Positions 56,834 to 64,000 are shown, counted from the first letter of the stretch. The stretch: 64,000 nt of DNA from Pseudonocardia sediminis (GCF_004217185.1 NZ_SHKL01000001.1:4648001-4712000); one strand, 5' to 3'. Program-made: numbers and translations. The notes: generated from the sequence alone by a model not told the origin.

Positions 56834-56874
56834 GGGGCCCGGCGCCCGCCTGGACAGCATCGGCGCCGAACCCC
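56834..56874. terminator. Module 4 leader hairpin with T-run on minus strand
   Basis: GGGGCCCGGCGCC (56834-56846) pairs with GGCGCCGAACCCC (56862-56874), two mismatches. One base pair differs from module 2 on both arms (A-T there, G-C here), a compensatory change. On the minus strand GTTTTTC follows. Confidence 0.6.
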
Positions 56875-56896
56875 TGACGACTGAATGAGAGTCGCT

Positions 56897-56956
56897 GTGT
56901 TCAGGCTAGACACCCATGCCCCGACCCGCCACAGCCGGACGGGGGTGGCCCGATGA
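56897..56956 (+). CDS. Leader peptide ORF, module 4
   Basis: A 19-codon GTG ORF (MFRLDTHAPTRHSRTGVAR) behind a small hairpin (CGACT 56878-56882, AGTCG 56890-56894) whose loop holds the GAGAG ribosome site. Its TGA overlaps the ATG of the winged-helix gene (ATGA). Confidence 0.5.
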   Translation: MFRLDTHAPTRHSRTGVAR

Positions 56957-57591
56957 CCGACGCACGCTTCCCCGAGCGGTGGCTGATGGACGTCCGAGTC
57001 CAGGCCCTCACCGACGCCGGATACCGCCTGTTCGGCAACGCGCTGATGTGGTCCGTGAGCAACCGGACCGACGGCGAGATCACGGACAAGCGCCTGCCGA
57101 TGATCCCGTACGTCGACACCATGGCCATCCCCGAACTGGTCGAGGCCGGGCTGTGGACCAGGCGCAAGGACAGGTGGCTGATAGCCGACTTCGAGACCAC
57201 GCAGACCGGAAGCGACGAGCTGGGGCGGCTCGACAGGATGCGGAAGGCCGAGCGGGATAAGAAGTCCCGGCAGCGCGCAGCCAAGGCCGCCGCCACCGAC
57301 GCTGACCACTCTGTCCCGGGGACAGTCCCGGGGACATTTCGGGGGACAGCACAGGACAGGAAAGGCGAGGAGAGGCTAGGAGAGGAAGTACTACCGGGAG
57401 ACACACACGAACGAGACAGACCAGCAGACGTGGCTGACCACCCGGCTCCTCGTCCAGACGCTCTTGCTCTTGTCTCCCCCGACCGCTACTCCGGATCAGA
57501 CTCCGACGAGATCACCGGCCCTTACTTCGCCGAGTTGGAAGAGGAGGAGCGTCAACGCCGTGAGGAGTGGGGCGAGCAGGACGCGGGGTGA
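56953..57591 (+). CDS. Winged-helix-like DNA-binding protein, module 4
   Basis: A 212-residue protein: an initiator-like winged helix (residues 1-85, WLMDVRVQALTDAGYRLFGN, MAIPELVEAGLWTRRKDRWL), a basic helix (DRMRKAERDKKSRQRAAKAA), an extended linker with the repeated VPGT, and an acidic tail (YFAELEEEERQRREEWGEQD). It is the full-length member of the family seen at 2.4 and 46.2 kb. Likely binds phage DNA; replication initiation or transcription control both possible. Confidence 0.65.
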   Translation: MTDARFPERWLMDVRVQALTDAGYRLFGNALMWSVSNRTDGEITDKRLPMIPYVDTMAIPELVEAGLWTRRKDRWLIADFETTQTGSDELGRLDRMRKAERDKKSRQRAAKAAATDADHSVPGTVPGTFRGTAQDRKGEERLGEEVLPGDTHERDRPADVADHPAPRPDALALVSPDRYSGSDSDEITGPYFAELEEEERQRREEWGEQDAG

Positions 57592-57600
57592 GCCGGCGGT

Positions 57601-57843
57601 CTACTTCTCGTCGGCGACCAGTTCCTCTTGGCGGGAGCACTCGACCTTCGTGACGTCTCTGAGGTCTAGCCCGTGCATCGCGGCCAGGTACACATCCCCA
57701 TCGTCTGCGAGGCGGGGCCGGTACACGGATCCGTTCGGAAGCTCGATGCGCGGGTCGTCGTGGAGCCAGCGCAGGATCAGGTCGGCCACGTCGTCATCGT
57801 CCACAGCGAGGGTGATGAGTCGGGGCTGCTGGTGCTGGTTCAT
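57601..57843 (-). CDS. Hypothetical protein
   Basis: An 80-residue acidic protein, ATG 57843 with AGAGGAGA upstream. LITLAVDDDDVADLILRWLH, VYRPRLADDGDVYLAAMHGL. Converges with the module 4 gene, divergent from 58043. Not recognised. Confidence 0.5.
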   Translation of the reverse strand: MNQHQQPRLITLAVDDDDVADLILRWLHDDPRIELPNGSVYRPRLADDGDVYLAAMHGLDLRDVTKVECSRQEELVADEK

Positions 57844-57984
57844 CGCGTCTCCTCTTGGCGGGTTTGCTTTCACTATCACCACGACACTCGACCCCCTGAT
57901 CCGTGCTCGCTACGCCGTATCTCACCTGATCGGACTAGCGACCCGGTCGGTGAGAGTCCGAGAGGAACCACATGTAAATAGGTG

Positions 57985-58013
57985 TTGACGTGTCTCCCGG
58001 GAGGTGTAATTAT
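57985..58013 (+). promoter_or_regulatory. Strong sigma-70-like promoter with spacer palindrome
   Basis: TTGACG (57985-57990) and AATTAT (58008-58013; TAATTA one base earlier) flank a 17-bp spacer containing the palindrome CTCCCGGGAG (57994-58003), a likely repressor site. The gene starts at 58043 after GGACGGAGAAC. Confidence 0.65.
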
Positions 58014-58042
58014 GGGTTTACACAACGAGGACGGAGAACACC

Positions 58043-58315
58043 ATGAACGACAAGCACACCCTCCCCACCCTGACCGACACCGAGGCCGCGAAGTACGCCA
58101 AGATCGCCCGCCAGATCAAGCGCACCGTCCGCGTCTGGACCGATTCCCGCGGTATGACCGCGACCTCGTTCCAGCAGACCCCCAGCAACGCCCACCTCGC
58201 TTTCCACCGCGACGGCACCGTCACCGAGCACCAGTACGAGTCCCAGGCCGAGGTCGCCCGCAACGCCAAGGCCGCGCTGGCCGCGCAGATCGACGCCCAC
58301 AAGGCGCAGGCGTGA
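58043..58315 (+). CDS. Hypothetical protein
   Basis: A 90-residue protein with EAAKYAKIARQIKRTVRVWT, DSRGMTATSFQQTPSNAHLA and a helical end (ARNAKAALAAQIDAHKAQA). First gene after the strong promoter at 57985, so probably highly or early expressed. Not recognised. Confidence 0.55.
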   Translation: MNDKHTLPTLTDTEAAKYAKIARQIKRTVRVWTDSRGMTATSFQQTPSNAHLAFHRDGTVTEHQYESQAEVARNAKAALAAQIDAHKAQA

Positions 58316-58815
58316 CCACCGCCGAACAGGCAACGGAGAGCGTGCTGCGCCACGGCCAGACCAGTGCGGCCCGGGCACTGGCAGACGCAGAGCTGATCGA
58401 AGTAGTCCACCGAGTAGCAGCCCAGAGCAACCTGGACATGGACGCCCCCATCCGCGACGGAGAAGCCATCCTCGAACGGGGGCACAGCCGCACCCGGAAA
58501 GCGCTCGCTGACCTTGTCGCCATGGCCGTGAACCGGGGCATCCCGTGGCCGGCAGTGGCGCGGCACCCGCTGGCCGCCCGCCCGTGGGAACTGATCCCGA
58601 TGATCCCCGACCGGGCAGCCCGCGCCGACGCCTACCGCTCCGAGATCCACTATGCAGAGCAGACCGCAGCCGCCCTACGCACGCGACGCGGAGCGTGGCT
58701 GGGACAGGTGCTCGACGCGGCCGACGCGCCCACGAAGATCGCTCTCGCCGGTGAACTGGGGTGCTCCCGGCCGACGCTGGACAAGTGGCTCGACAAGGGC
58801 GCCGTCGCGGTGTGA
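58312..58815 (+). CDS. HTH-containing hypothetical protein
   Basis: A 167-residue protein, GTG overlapping the preceding stop (GTGA). Helical, with ADLVAMAVNRGIPWPAVARH and a C-terminal HTH (PTKIALAGELGCSRPTLDKW). Possibly a regulator, perhaps of its own promoter with the CTCCCGGGAG site. Family unknown. Confidence 0.55.
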   Translation: MTTAEQATESVLRHGQTSAARALADAELIEVVHRVAAQSNLDMDAPIRDGEAILERGHSRTRKALADLVAMAVNRGIPWPAVARHPLAARPWELIPMIPDRAARADAYRSEIHYAEQTAAALRTRRGAWLGQVLDAADAPTKIALAGELGCSRPTLDKWLDKGAVAV

Positions 58816-58876
58816 GCGGCTCGGTCGCGACGTCGTTGCTTTGGGACTGCTTTGGCGGAACCGACGGGATTCCGGC

Positions 58877-59431
58877 TCACGACGCCTTCCTCCCGTCCAG
58901 CCAGTCCACCCGCGCCAGGGACTCCGCGTGGTGAGCTCGGGACGGGACAGGCCACTCGAGGTGCTGCGCGCACATGCTGGCCGCAGCGAGCCCGTCCCAG
59001 CCGTCGTTGGACGGAGAGTCGACGTCAGGCCACAACCGCGCCATCGCCACCGACACGTCGGACTTGTCGGCGTTCCCCCGCCCGGTCGCCCACTTCTTCA
59101 GGGTCGCCGGGTTCACGCTCACCACGCGCACGTTCCGACGGTGCAGGGCGTGCACGATCCGCCACCAGCAGCCAGCACGGTCCCACAGGGATCCGCCGGC
59201 GACCCGCGCTGTCACGCCCATCTCGATCCCGACCAGCGTCGTGTCGTCGGTCGCGTGCTCGAGGACCCCGGCTGCGATGCGGTAGAGGCGGCGATCCCGG
59301 TCGAGCAGGGACTCCGCGCGGCGGCCACTGGACTCAACGATTTCCGCTCGGGCGACGCACTGTGGTTCGGCATGGTCGATGATCCCGACGCCGGTACGGG
59401 TCAGGGACAGGTCGATTCCGAGGACTCTCAC
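58877..59431 (-). CDS. RuvC-like Holliday junction resolvase
   Basis: A 184-residue protein from GTG 59431 (GTGA overlap). RVLGIDLSLTRTGVGIIDHA carries the first catalytic Asp (Asp7); VGIEMGV gives Glu70; NADKSDVSVAMARLWPDVDS and NDGWDGLAAASMCA give the last acidic residues near 143-146. This is the RNase-H-like RuvC layout common in actinophages, which resolves branched DNA before packaging. Confidence 0.8.
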   Translation of the reverse strand: MRVLGIDLSLTRTGVGIIDHAEPQCVARAEIVESSGRRAESLLDRDRRLYRIAAGVLEHATDDTTLVGIEMGVTARVAGGSLWDRAGCWWRIVHALHRRNVRVVSVNPATLKKWATGRGNADKSDVSVAMARLWPDVDSPSNDGWDGLAAASMCAQHLEWPVPSRAHHAESLARVDWLDGRKAS

Positions 59432-59634
59432 TGCTCGAACACCACCGTGAGTTCCGCCCCGTCGTAGCTGAGCGACTTGATCCGGCTGCCCGGCATCTCC
59501 GAGCACGACAGGGTGTGCCACTGCTCGGCGAGCTGCATCAGCCTGGCCGGGTCCAGGGACTTCTGCTGGTAGGTCCGGTACGTCAGGGTTGCGGAGACGC
59601 GGCGGATCTCGTCCCGGTCGATCTGTTCACTCAC
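59428..59634 (-). CDS. Hypothetical protein
   Basis: A 68-residue protein from GTG 59634 (GTGA overlap). VSATLTYRTYQQKSLDPARL and RIKSLSYDGAELTVVFEQ. Coupled to the resolvase. Not recognised. Confidence 0.45.
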   Translation of the reverse strand: MSEQIDRDEIRRVSATLTYRTYQQKSLDPARLMQLAEQWHTLSCSEMPGSRIKSLSYDGAELTVVFEQ

Positions 59635-60083
59635 GACGTCTCCACCGCGCGGACGGGGACACCGTGACGGCGGCACTCGTCCACCAGCAGCCGCTCATAG
59701 AACCCGTGACCGGCCAGGGACGCCACGACGAGAGGCGGATGGGACCGTGCGATGGCCTGCACTGCCCGCACCCGCTCCACCACCGTCCCGGACCACAACC
59801 GGACCGGCTCCGACCTCAGTTGGCACGGCTTGTGCTCAAGAACCCACTCCGACGCCCACACGCACGCCGGGTCGTGGACGACGGTGATGGGCCGGCCGAT
59901 CTCACGCCACACCTCCCACAGGGCGCGGCGTAGCGGTCGCGGGTCCCGGGACCCCGGTGACGCGACGACCGCGGTGCGCGGGTTCGGGTCCATCGGCGGT
60001 GGGTCCGGGCTGGGGTCCTGCCACGGCCGGGACCACGGCTCGGTGGGGAGAGCGCCACGGAGAGGCTCAGCGAGCGCGGTCAC
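59631..60083 (-). CDS. SLOG/DUF2493-like protein
   Basis: A 150-residue protein. RTAVVASPGSRDPRPLRRAL, ITVVHDPACVWASEWVLEHK, AIARSHPPLVVASLAGHGFY and a final DECRRHGVPVRAVETS follow the Rossmann-like order of SLOG proteins such as that encoded at 44555, although the GSR loop is shorter. Nucleotide binding is inferred. Confidence 0.5.
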   Translation of the reverse strand: MTALAEPLRGALPTEPWSRPWQDPSPDPPPMDPNPRTAVVASPGSRDPRPLRRALWEVWREIGRPITVVHDPACVWASEWVLEHKPCQLRSEPVRLWSGTVVERVRAVQAIARSHPPLVVASLAGHGFYERLLVDECRRHGVPVRAVETS

Positions 60084-60703
60084 TTGACCACCTCCCCCGC
60101 CATGATCCGGTCGTAGATTAGATCTGAAGCTTCTTGTAAAGACGGCAGAGTCTCAGGGTGCCGAGACTTCCTACGAGTTCTCCCCGCGTTCTTGCATGAG
60201 AGGCACTGCCTATGCCCATACTTGGTCATCTTGTAACGGTCGATATTCGGCAAAATTAATAAGTGTCCGCGCGAGCATCGGACTTTGTCCGCATGCCGGT
60301 TCCGACCATGACGGATTCTGTCTGCGGCATTCTCAAGAGGAGTTCCCCACAGCAAGTTGCTTGCGTGATTGTTCCCTGGATCGCCATCATAGTGTCTAAC
60401 TTGGCAGCCAGCGGGCCGGGGTCCGCCAAACGCTTCCAGTACCAGGATGTGAACGGCCACCGTCCTGGCTCCGGAGATGTTGACGTGGCTGTAACCAGTT
60501 CGGGGGTGGAAGTTTGGCTTAAGGATGACGCCTTTAAAAGTGCGACGACGCCCGGTGTAGTCAACAATCAGACGGGTCTTGCTCCGGACGCGACCATGCG
60601 ACGAAACCTCGTACTTGTCGTCCCGGACTGTGGTCCGCCACCTCTCTTGCCCACCCTGCGGCGGACGCTGAGAGGAGACAGCTAGTTCCTGCGTTGCCGT
60701 CAT
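60080..60703 (-). CDS. NUMOD4-HNH homing endonuclease
   Basis: A 207-residue protein: NUMOD4 start (QERWRTTVRDDKYEVSSHGR), HNH core (VAVHILVLEAFGGPRPAGCQ, VRHYDGDPGNNHASNLLWGT) and a C-terminal Cys pair (CSRGHLLILP, CLSCKNAG). It lies between genes of another coupled operon and its codon use is less GC-rich, consistent with recent insertion. Free-standing homing endonuclease. Confidence 0.8.
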   Translation of the reverse strand: MTATQELAVSSQRPPQGGQERWRTTVRDDKYEVSSHGRVRSKTRLIVDYTGRRRTFKGVILKPNFHPRTGYSHVNISGARTVAVHILVLEAFGGPRPAGCQVRHYDGDPGNNHASNLLWGTPLENAADRIRHGRNRHADKVRCSRGHLLILPNIDRYKMTKYGHRQCLSCKNAGRTRRKSRHPETLPSLQEASDLIYDRIMAGEVVK

Positions 60704-61029
60704 CGTGCCTCTCCCGATCGCGGCTGAATCGCATCACGGCAGAAAGCGTCGTCGCCACGGTCATGGGAGCGCTCACGCGCCTGGTCGCCCTGATTGCACC
60801 GGCACGCGCGAGGACCGAACAGGGAAGCCACGGAAGAGTCAGCCAGCAGGTGCCGGGCGACGTCCTGCATCAGGGCCTTGTTGGCAGCAGGCACCTCGCT
60901 CCACGGCACGGCCGAGTCACGGCGGGTCTCGTAGCCGTGGTCCGGGGCCAGACGCTCATAGAGCTCGTGGAAACGGCGGGCCAGGAAGTCAGGAGCAGCG
61001 CTTTCGGGGACGTGCTCGGTGGTGGTCAA
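60700..61029 (-). CDS. Hypothetical protein
   Basis: A 109-residue protein. FHELYERLAPDHGYETRRDS, AVPWSEVPAANKALMQDVAR is a repeated phage motif of unknown function; a Cys-containing C-terminus (CRCNQGDQARERSHDRGDDA) follows. ATGA overlap with the endonuclease gene. Confidence 0.5.
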   Translation of the reverse strand: MTTTEHVPESAAPDFLARRFHELYERLAPDHGYETRRDSAVPWSEVPAANKALMQDVARHLLADSSVASLFGPRACRCNQGDQARERSHDRGDDAFCRDAIQPRSGEAR

Positions 61030-61041
61030 TCGGGTCTCCGT

Positions 61042-61269
61042 TCAGGTGGGGAGCTGATCGGTCGGGGTGAGGTCGGAGGTGAGCGCGTCCAGGCTGAACT
61101 CGCCCTCGGCCGCACCGAGGAGGAAAGCGGCCCACTCCTCGTGGCTGAACCACAGGCGGGGCCCGCGGGACAGGTCCGAGTGCTGCACGTACACGCCCGT
61201 CCCGTGACCGTCCGCAGAGACGGCGACACAGCCTCCCGCCGCGCAGTACGAGCTGATGCGTGGCGTCAT
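61042..61269 (-). CDS. DUF397-like protein
   Basis: A 75-residue protein with the DUF397 pattern: AAGGCVAVSADGHGTGVYVQ, HSDLSRGPRLWFSHEEWAAF, GEFSLDALTSDLTP. DUF397 proteins of filamentous actinomycetes act with XRE regulators in development and silencing. An XRE protein is encoded at 45067. Confidence 0.65.
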   Translation of the reverse strand: MTPRISSYCAAGGCVAVSADGHGTGVYVQHSDLSRGPRLWFSHEEWAAFLLGAAEGEFSLDALTSDLTPTDQLPT

Positions 61270-61622
61270 GACTTCTCCACCTTCGGGGACTTGAACGGAT
61301 GCTGGTCCTCGTCGACCTCGCGGACGTGGCCGCCGGCGGAACGCTGACGAGCGTCAGGACGGGACAGGAGCTGGGCGGCGCCGATCGTCACCGGGTGCAC
61401 GACCGGCCAGTCGGCGACGTCCGAGTCGCGCACGTGATCCGGGGTGATCGGCTTGGTGCTCGTCGGCGCCCAGCAGTTCGGGGCGACCTTCACTGCGCGG
61501 GGCGTGGACAGGTCCAGGCGGCGGCGCTGGTCATCGGGTGGCTGCATCCGCCAAATGCCGATCGGGTCGTCCTCCGGCGCGGTGGAAGGGGCGGACTCGC
61601 GGTCGCCGTAGAACTCCGACAT
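61266..61622 (-). CDS. Hypothetical protein
   Basis: A 118-residue polar protein (RRRLDLSTPRAVKVAPNCWA, VVHPVTIGAAQLLSRPDARQ). Coupled on both sides. Not recognised. Confidence 0.45.
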   Translation of the reverse strand: MSEFYGDRESAPSTAPEDDPIGIWRMQPPDDQRRRLDLSTPRAVKVAPNCWAPTSTKPITPDHVRDSDVADWPVVHPVTIGAAQLLSRPDARQRSAGGHVREVDEDQHPFKSPKVEKS

Positions 61623-62542
61623 CAGAGGTCACCGCCGCCGGTGGTGGGTGCCCCAGCAGCGCACGGGCGGTAGCGCGGCACCCATCCGGTAGAGGCGTCC
61701 ACCGTGTAACCCGGAGGCCCGTGTCCCGATGGCAGAGGCCAGAACCGGGCGCTGCCATCGACGGCGTCCCACCCTGTGAGGTGCCCAGTCCGATCGCGGT
61801 AGCGCCCGCAATCGGAGCACAACCCGGGTGACGTCTCGACATAGCCTGGCGGGTCTTGGGTGGTGGGTGGCCCGGCAGCGGACCGCCAGAAGTCGACCAG
61901 CGGGCACAGCGTCGAGCGGCCGAGGGGCGAGTACGGATCGGTCTGTGTCAGCCACAGCGTCATCCCGTCTGCGAGCGCGTCCCCGGCGGCCCGCAGCGCG
62001 GCAGCCTCGGAGCGGAGACGGGCGATGTCCTGCATCAGGTGGTACCCGCAGGCGTCTGCCCCGCCCCCAGCGAGAAGTTCGTCGCACACCTGCCCGTGGC
62101 CTTCGTAGCGGCAGCAGCGCTGATCCCAGCCCACCGTCTCGTCGTCCGGTGCGGTGCCTCCTGCCCGGGGACCAGTAGCTGCGAGCAACGCGCGACGGGC
62201 TCGCCGGATCACGTCGTCGAGGCTGGTCGAACGACGGGTCTCGAGAGCGTCCGGCGCGTCCAGGTTGTCCAGCCACCGCGCGAACTCGTACACCGGCTCG
62301 GCGTCGGCTGTCCCTGCCCGGGGACCAGCAGCCGCGCCGGGTACAGATCCGCACGTGCGGCACGCGCCCATCGCCTGGTTCTCGATCAGAGTCGCGACGA
62401 CAGGGTGCTCCGGGTCAGCGGGCAGGTACTGACCGAAGGAAGCCTCGGCGCGGTCCACGACCCACCGCCGGACCGACTGACGGCACTCAGGGCAGGGGAT
62501 GAAGTCGTCGGCGGGCGGTGCGGTTTCGTCTCCTGCGGTCAT
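61622..62542 (-). CDS. Hypothetical protein with Cys motifs, paralogous to 55825 gene
   Basis: A 306-residue protein. CPECRQSVRRWVVDRAEASF and CRTCGS form an N-terminal zinc ribbon; LRSEAAALRAAGDALA is shared with the 55825 protein; CSDCGRYRDRTGHLTGWDAV lies near the C-terminus. It seems a mosaic of segments recurring in this region. Function unknown. Confidence 0.5.
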   Translation of the reverse strand: MTAGDETAPPADDFIPCPECRQSVRRWVVDRAEASFGQYLPADPEHPVVATLIENQAMGACRTCGSVPGAAAGPRAGTADAEPVYEFARWLDNLDAPDALETRRSTSLDDVIRRARRALLAATGPRAGGTAPDDETVGWDQRCCRYEGHGQVCDELLAGGGADACGYHLMQDIARLRSEAAALRAAGDALADGMTLWLTQTDPYSPLGRSTLCPLVDFWRSAAGPPTTQDPPGYVETSPGLCSDCGRYRDRTGHLTGWDAVDGSARFWPLPSGHGPPGYTVDASTGWVPRYRPCAAGAPTTGGGDL

Positions 62543-62754
62543 CGCTGCGCCTCCACCATCTCCTCGACATGGAGCTGCTGGTGAACCGTATCGGCGCCGT
62601 GCAGAAGAGTCAGGTCCAGGACGTTGTTGACCAGACTCCAGCCCACATCCAGCACCTCGACCGGTAAACCCCCAGGTGCCGGGTGGCCGTTGACCGCCAC
62701 AAGCCGATCACCGACCCGCAGGTCGCCTGCCTTGCATATCGTCGTTTCGCTCAC
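62539..62754 (-). CDS. Small SH3-like protein
   Basis: A 71-residue protein: AGDLRVGDRLVAVNGHPAPG, LPVEVLDVGWSLVNNVLDLT, HQQLHVEEMVEA. Small beta-barrel layout like the 53531 protein. Role unknown. Confidence 0.5.
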   Translation of the reverse strand: MSETTICKAGDLRVGDRLVAVNGHPAPGGLPVEVLDVGWSLVNNVLDLTLLHGADTVHQQLHVEEMVEAQR

Positions 62755-63032
62755 GACTCGTCACCGTCCACGTGCTCCGGGCGCTTGTGGCAGCGCGGGC
62801 ACTCCACGCGCGGCTCACCGAACAGATTCGTCGCGAGGCTGTCCCGGGAACCGTGCGGGTGAGTGCAGGTCTCGCGGATCGCGCGTCGCCATCGGGTCTG
62901 CACAACCTGGAACACCTCGCTGGCACCCCACTCGCCTCTCGGCGGCCACGGCGGGGCGCCAGGCGCGGAGACGAGCCGGCGGATGGAATCCATCGTCGGG
63001 ACCTGCAGGGGCTCCCACTCGACGTCGTTCAC
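62751..63032 (-). CDS. Hypothetical protein with CxxC end
   Basis: A 93-residue protein from GTG 63032 (GTGA overlap). WGASEVFQVVQTRWRRAIRE, CTHPHGSRDSLATNLFGEPR and CPRCHKRPEH may bind zinc. Not recognised. Confidence 0.45.
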   Translation of the reverse strand: MNDVEWEPLQVPTMDSIRRLVSAPGAPPWPPRGEWGASEVFQVVQTRWRRAIRETCTHPHGSRDSLATNLFGEPRVECPRCHKRPEHVDGDES

Positions 63033-63952
63033 TGCTCCTCCTCCCACGGGGACTCAGTGCGGGTGGTCGACACAGTGCGAGACTCGACGCGCAGATCGGT
63101 GTAGCCGTCAGCCGACAGGTGCGCCAGAAAGATGTCTAGACCGAACCGGCGGATCAGGTCGTCGTCGTGGAAGCGCGAGTTCCCGTCCGGGTGGGTCCCG
63201 GCGACGCGGCGCTCTCGGACCGTCTCGGTGGTGGTGTCTCCTGCCGGCGGAAACCGGTTCGAGGGATGGATCGGGCCCGGGTTGTGCGACCACGGCACCA
63301 GCCGACGACACGGAGACTGCCCAGCCTGGACGATGTGCATCCAGTGCGGGCCATCGTGCTCGCGGCCCGTGCCGCAGAGTTCGCACGTGACTCGGAGCCC
63401 GCAGTTGCGGCAGGTGCGGGCGCGATGAGCGACTGTTCGGGCGTCTCCTGCGGGAGGGGACGAGACGGCGCGGATCGCGGCCACGATGTCGTCGGACGGA
63501 GTGTCCATCGCGAGATTCAGGGCTTCACACACCTTGCCGAGAGCATGGCAGGCCACCACGTCGTTGCCGTCCTGAGCTAGCGGGGTCACGGGGGTCCCGA
63601 TGAAACGCCAGTTGTGCAGGTCTCGGCGAAGCTGGTCGACCGCTGCCGCCACGTCTTCGCCGAACGCTCCGTCGTGCCACTTCCGGACAAGGTCGACGAC
63701 GGCACCAGCCGAGACCGCAAGGGCGTCACCGAACGACTCGACGAGCTCGCACGAGATCGGGCCGTGAGGCGGCAGGGCGGGTTCGGCTGCTAAGGCGGCG
63801 CGGACCAACGTCGCGGCATGCTGGCGTTGCCCTGCATCGGACCCGCCGTACTCGATGTCATCGAGCGATTCAGGGTTCCGCCGGAAGTAGGTCAGTGCGT
63901 CGGCGACCGTCGGCCGGGCGGTGGCGGCGGGTACGGCGGTGGGAGAGGGCAT
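63029..63952 (-). CDS. Hypothetical protein with central zinc cluster
   Basis: A 307-residue protein, ATG 63952 with GGAGGA upstream (an in-frame GTG at 63985 lacks a good site). The N-terminal half is helical (ADALTYFRRNPESLDDIEYG, VVDLVRKWHDGAFGEDVAAA). A central CRNCGLRVTCELCGTGREHD could bind zinc, and a PPAGDTTTETV segment recalls the repeated segments of the 55.8 and 61.6 kb genes. Right-most gene of the window. Confidence 0.5.
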   Translation of the reverse strand: MPSPTAVPAATARPTVADALTYFRRNPESLDDIEYGGSDAGQRQHAATLVRAALAAEPALPPHGPISCELVESFGDALAVSAGAVVDLVRKWHDGAFGEDVAAAVDQLRRDLHNWRFIGTPVTPLAQDGNDVVACHALGKVCEALNLAMDTPSDDIVAAIRAVSSPPAGDARTVAHRARTCRNCGLRVTCELCGTGREHDGPHWMHIVQAGQSPCRRLVPWSHNPGPIHPSNRFPPAGDTTTETVRERRVAGTHPDGNSRFHDDDLIRRFGLDIFLAHLSADGYTDLRVESRTVSTTRTESPWEEEQ

Positions 63953-64000
63953 AGAGGTTCCTCCGGGAGAGGGAGAAGAAGTCACGACGAGACCGTCGGG

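Noticed and set aside
57844-57980. Promoter for the leftward gene at 57843
   Set aside because: GATAGT near 57875 could be a -10, but no acceptable -35 at the right spacing was found.
1-64000. CRISPR arrays or insertion sequences
   Set aside because: No regularly spaced identical repeats, transposase motifs or terminal inverted repeats were seen.

Overview
The window is a section of a tailed double-stranded DNA phage (siphovirus morphotype) of a GC-rich actinobacterium. Evidence is the high GC content, the many GTG/TTG starts, the 4-bp ATGA/GTGA gene overlaps, an Lsr2-like xenogeneic silencer, a DUF397 protein and an actinophage-type structural gene order. No mycolyl-arabinogalactan esterase (LysB) is visible, so a host without mycolic acids (for example a Streptomyces- or Pseudonocardia-like filamentous actinomycete) is possible, but the missing part of the genome could hold one. 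Genes run off both edges. No DNA polymerase, primase, helicase, integrase or immunity repressor is seen, so the window is not the whole genome.

Layout. From about 38.9 kb down to 4.0 kb the late operon runs leftward: HNH nuclease, a strongly structured 400-bp intergenic region, a second HNH nuclease, terminase small subunit, terminase large subunit (split into separate ATPase and nuclease genes, the ATPase carrying a class 3 intein in its Walker A loop), portal, MuF-like protein (frame-disrupted), scaffold, capsid, head-tail connectors, a plus-strand membrane-protein moron, tail terminator, HNH nuclease, major tail protein, tail chaperones with a -1 frameshift, a 2472-residue tape measure with two cell-wall hydrolase domains, then Dit-like, hub-like and minor tail proteins and several small membrane or coiled-coil proteins. 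A strong bidirectional hairpin at 3.94-4.00 kb separates this from a rightward metallophosphoesterase. From 2.9 kb leftward lies a winged-helix-like gene followed by the lysis cassette (M15 endolysin, two mini membrane proteins, holin).

The right part (39-64 kb) consists of small, mostly hypothetical leftward genes in tightly coupled operons: Lsr2, an Rnl1-type RNA ligase, a RuvC-like resolvase, SLOG-fold proteins, an MmcB-like nuclease, XRE, PadR-like and DUF397 regulators, and a NUMOD4-HNH nuclease. Short rightward gene pairs interrupt them.

The most unusual feature is a regulatory module present four times (about 3.0, 46.0, 51.3 and 56.8 kb). Each copy has a conserved promoter-like block, a hairpin whose T-run lies on the opposite strand in three copies, and a small hairpin covering the ribosome binding site. 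In three copies this is followed by a conserved 18-19 codon leader ORF that overlaps the start of a winged-helix-like gene by ATGA; in the fourth the leader appears fused into the gene. Each module also carries, back to back, a promoter whose -10 lies 6-7 nt from the start codon of a divergent gene, implying leaderless mRNA. These modules appear to partition the genome into transcription units.
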